Below are positions 21,882 to 23,323 of a stretch of 23,323 bases of DNA, piece by piece; within the stretch, counting starts at the first letter, position 1, and each line of letters begins with the position of its first letter. This stretch comes from UBA7328 sp002471345 (lineage in GTDB: Bacteria; Bacteroidota; Bacteroidia; Chitinophagales; Saprospiraceae): contig CAXGOB010000075.1 of the NCBI GenBank assembly GCA_964011275.1, positions 1 through 23,323 on the forward strand, given 5' to 3'. The notes below the pieces were generated by a model. That model made no database searches. It saw nothing but the letters and a program-made list of their open reading frames with translations, and was not told the DNA's origin. The translations under genes and the position numbers were made by a program.

Positions 21882-23323
21882 CTAGAGTTTTACAATTCGT
21901 TCATTAAATACCTTACCTGAATAAGTCTCTATTCTAATAATATAGACTCCACTTTCATAATTGCCTAAATCAATTTCACTAAATCTTGAAGTTTGATTTT
22001 TCATCAAAGCCCCATCTATACTATAAACAGAAATAGAATTCAATTTGACATTAGAGTCAACATTCAAGTAATAAGAAACAGGATTTGGATTTAAATTAAT
22101 GGAAATATCTTGAATTGATTTCTTTTTGGTTTCAACTTGCTTAAGTGAATTGGTTCCTTTCTTGCATCCAATAACTTCCATTTCTGTGAATGCAAGAATC
22201 CCTTGTGTTTTTTTCTGAATTCTAATGTATCGTGCTTGCTCTTGAATAATTAGTTCATATGGGTTTTTGTTGTCTATCGAAATTATACTTGAGTTGATAT
22301 CATTTTGGTTCAATAGAAGATCTAAGTCTTCTGTCTCAATTGGAGATTCAGACCATAATAAATAGGCACCATCTAAAAACTCAGGATTCTTTTTCCAGGG
22401 ATGAATAGTCAAAAAGTCTACATATGCTGAATTTTTAAGATCAATCTGCCACCATGGCGAGTCTTCTGATTTTGTTATCATCAGAGAACCATTTCTCCAG
22501 TTGTTATCGGTACTTCCATCAATTCCATTTTCAGGAGAAAAATCTGCTCCTGCCCATTTGAATGTAGAAGAAACTGATGCAATTGCATCTATACTGATAT
22601 TTTCAAATTCATCGCATTGAGCCTCATTTTCACAAATATTTGAACATGATCCTCCACAATCCACTCCCAACTCATCACCATTTTGTATTCCATCATCACA
22701 AGTTTCACAGGATTCATCATCTACGGTTGCTTCAGGATTAAAATTATGTGAGTCCTTATAAGTACATCCATAAATCACATCTTCAGTTGCATAAGAACAT
22801 CCTATTGCTTCAAATTCTGCCATGGATAAATATCCAGGATGATCCATTTGAACTCTAATGAATCTTATATTTTGTTCAACATCCACCTGATGAGGCCATT
22901 GAGCCATTTTTGATACAAATACAGACTTGACATCTTCATCATTCATCATGTCCTTCATTTCTCCTGATTCGAAGGGATGTTCTGAATAGAATATGTAGAT
23001 ATCTTCTAAAAACTCTGGGTGGTTCTTCCAATTATATAGCATTAAATGTTCTACATAATTCATAGATCTTAAGTCAAGTTCCCACCAAGGATTATCTTCA
23101 TATTTGGTAATCATTAGGGAGCCATCACGCCAATTACTACTTGTGATACCGTCCGTCGCATTTTGAGCTGAAAAGTCGATGTTTGGAAAAACAAGATTTG
23201 AAGAGCTTTTTGCAATTCCATCTAATGCCATATTTGAAGGGTTATCACAATTAAGGTCATTTTGACAAGGTTCGCAAAGACCCCCTCCACAGTCTACTCT
23301 TACTTCATCACCATTTTTGATAC
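21882..23323 (-). CDS. Secreted discoidin-like protein with T9SS sorting domain, 5' end beyond window
   Basis: The reading frame is open to the right edge, so this is the C-terminal part (480 codons) of a longer protein; an ATG at 23231 is internal. Order of parts from the edge: a cysteine motif (KNGDEVRVDCGGGLCEPC), a galactose-binding/F5/8 type C-like domain, a CTYKDSHNFNPEATVDDESC unit, the motif CDDGIQNGDELGVDCGGSC, a second F5/8-like domain, and a C-terminal sorting domain from about 22140 to the end (NPNPVSYYLNV...IDGALM...YESGVYIIRI...ERIVKL) that marks export by the type IX system. Both discoidin-like domains share NWR-GSLMITK-ED-PWW motifs. The two-domain repeat and cysteine units suggest carbohydrate or surface binding; the ligand and the missing N-terminal part are unknown. 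Confidence 0.88.
   Translation of the reverse strand, partial: IKNGDEVRVDCGGGLCEPCQNDLNCDNPSNMALDGIAKSSSNLVFPNIDFSAQNATDGITSSNWRDGSLMITKYEDNPWWELDLRSMNYVEHLMLYNWKNHPEFLEDIYIFYSEHPFESGEMKDMMNDEDVKSVFVSKMAQWPHQVDVEQNIRFIRVQMDHPGYLSMAEFEAIGCSYATEDVIYGCTYKDSHNFNPEATVDDESCETCDDGIQNGDELGVDCGGSCSNICENEAQCDEFENISIDAIASVSSTFKWAGADFSPENGIDGSTDNNWRNGSLMITKSEDSPWWQIDLKNSAYVDFLTIHPWKKNPEFLDGAYLLWSESPIETEDLDLLLNQNDINSSIISIDNKNPYELIIQEQARYIRIQKKTQGILAFTEMEVIGCKKGTNSLKQVETKKKSIQDISINLNPNPVSYYLNVDSNVKLNSISVYSIDGALMKNQTSRFSEIDLGNYESGVYIIRIETYSGKVFNERIVKL
22164..23246 (-). repeat. Tandem discoidin-like domain repeat
   Basis: Two copies of a domain of about 150 residues (minus-strand copies at about 23246-22797 and 22612-22164) share the motif pairs SSNWRDGSLMITKYEDNPWW / DNNWRNGSLMITKSEDSPWW, WK-HPEFL / WK-NPEFL, and a terminal AIGC / VIGC. 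They are separated by cysteine-rich linkers. Similarity is strong in protein but diverged in DNA, so the duplication is not recent. Confidence 0.75.

Noticed and set aside
1..23323. CRISPR array, tRNA or rRNA gene, transposase or prophage.
   Set aside because: No regular direct repeats, no cloverleaf sequence, and no mobile-element proteins were seen; all intergenic gaps are under about 160 bases.

Overview
The window comes from an AT-rich member of the Bacteroidota. Four things point there: a C-terminal type IX secretion sorting domain on the last gene, promoter -7 elements of the Bacteroidota form TAnnTTTG (13733-13740 on +, 12861-12854 and 17684-17677 on -), almost no Shine-Dalgarno sequences, and many secreted or lipidated proteins with typical Bacteroidota leaders. 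The NGDE/DCGG cysteine motifs in the last protein fit a Saprospiria- or Flavobacteriia-like organism, but the sequence does not settle the family. It reads as an ordinary chromosomal segment: no insertion sequence, prophage, CRISPR array, rRNA or tRNA gene was found, and no gene-free stretch exceeds about 160 bases.

Layout. (1) 64-2191, plus strand: two exported thioredoxin-fold proteins closed by a hairpin terminator, then a low-molecular-weight tyrosine phosphatase and a secreted CAP-domain protein. (2) 2196-5115, minus: a dipeptidyl-peptidase IV and a small lipoprotein. (3) 5159-7079, plus: tilS, essential for tRNA-Ile maturation, followed 7 bases later by a stand-alone cytochrome oxidase subunit III; a bidirectional terminator separates these from pnuC, which converges on them. 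(4) 7777-10757, minus: a compact cassette of ABC ATPase, ABC-2 permease, YtrA-type GntR repressor and GIN-domain (DUF2807-like) protein, with overlapping genes and a palindromic operator of YtrA type placed at the promoter. (5) 10910-16846: a DUF2007 protein, glpD (minus), an ankyrin protein, then pyrG with a polytopic GT39-like membrane protein. (6) 16909-21750, minus: a lipid/acyl-CoA run of APH-type kinase, acyl-CoA dehydrogenase, PhoD-like exported phosphatase and FabG-type reductase. (7) 21882 to the window end, minus: the C-terminal part of a large secreted protein with two discoidin-like domains and a T9SS tail.

Two clusters have the clearest system-level logic. The GntR/ABC/GIN cassette should be an autoregulated envelope-stress or export module: its own repressor probably binds the operator upstream of the first gene. 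The kinase plus acyl-CoA dehydrogenase pair matches, as separate genes, the two halves of animal ACAD10/ACAD11 and the LvaA/LvaC logic of levulinate catabolism, so it probably phosphorylates 4-hydroxyacyl-CoAs and converts them towards beta-oxidation. Neither is proven to be new. I see no clearly undescribed system here; the observations below are ranked on that understanding.
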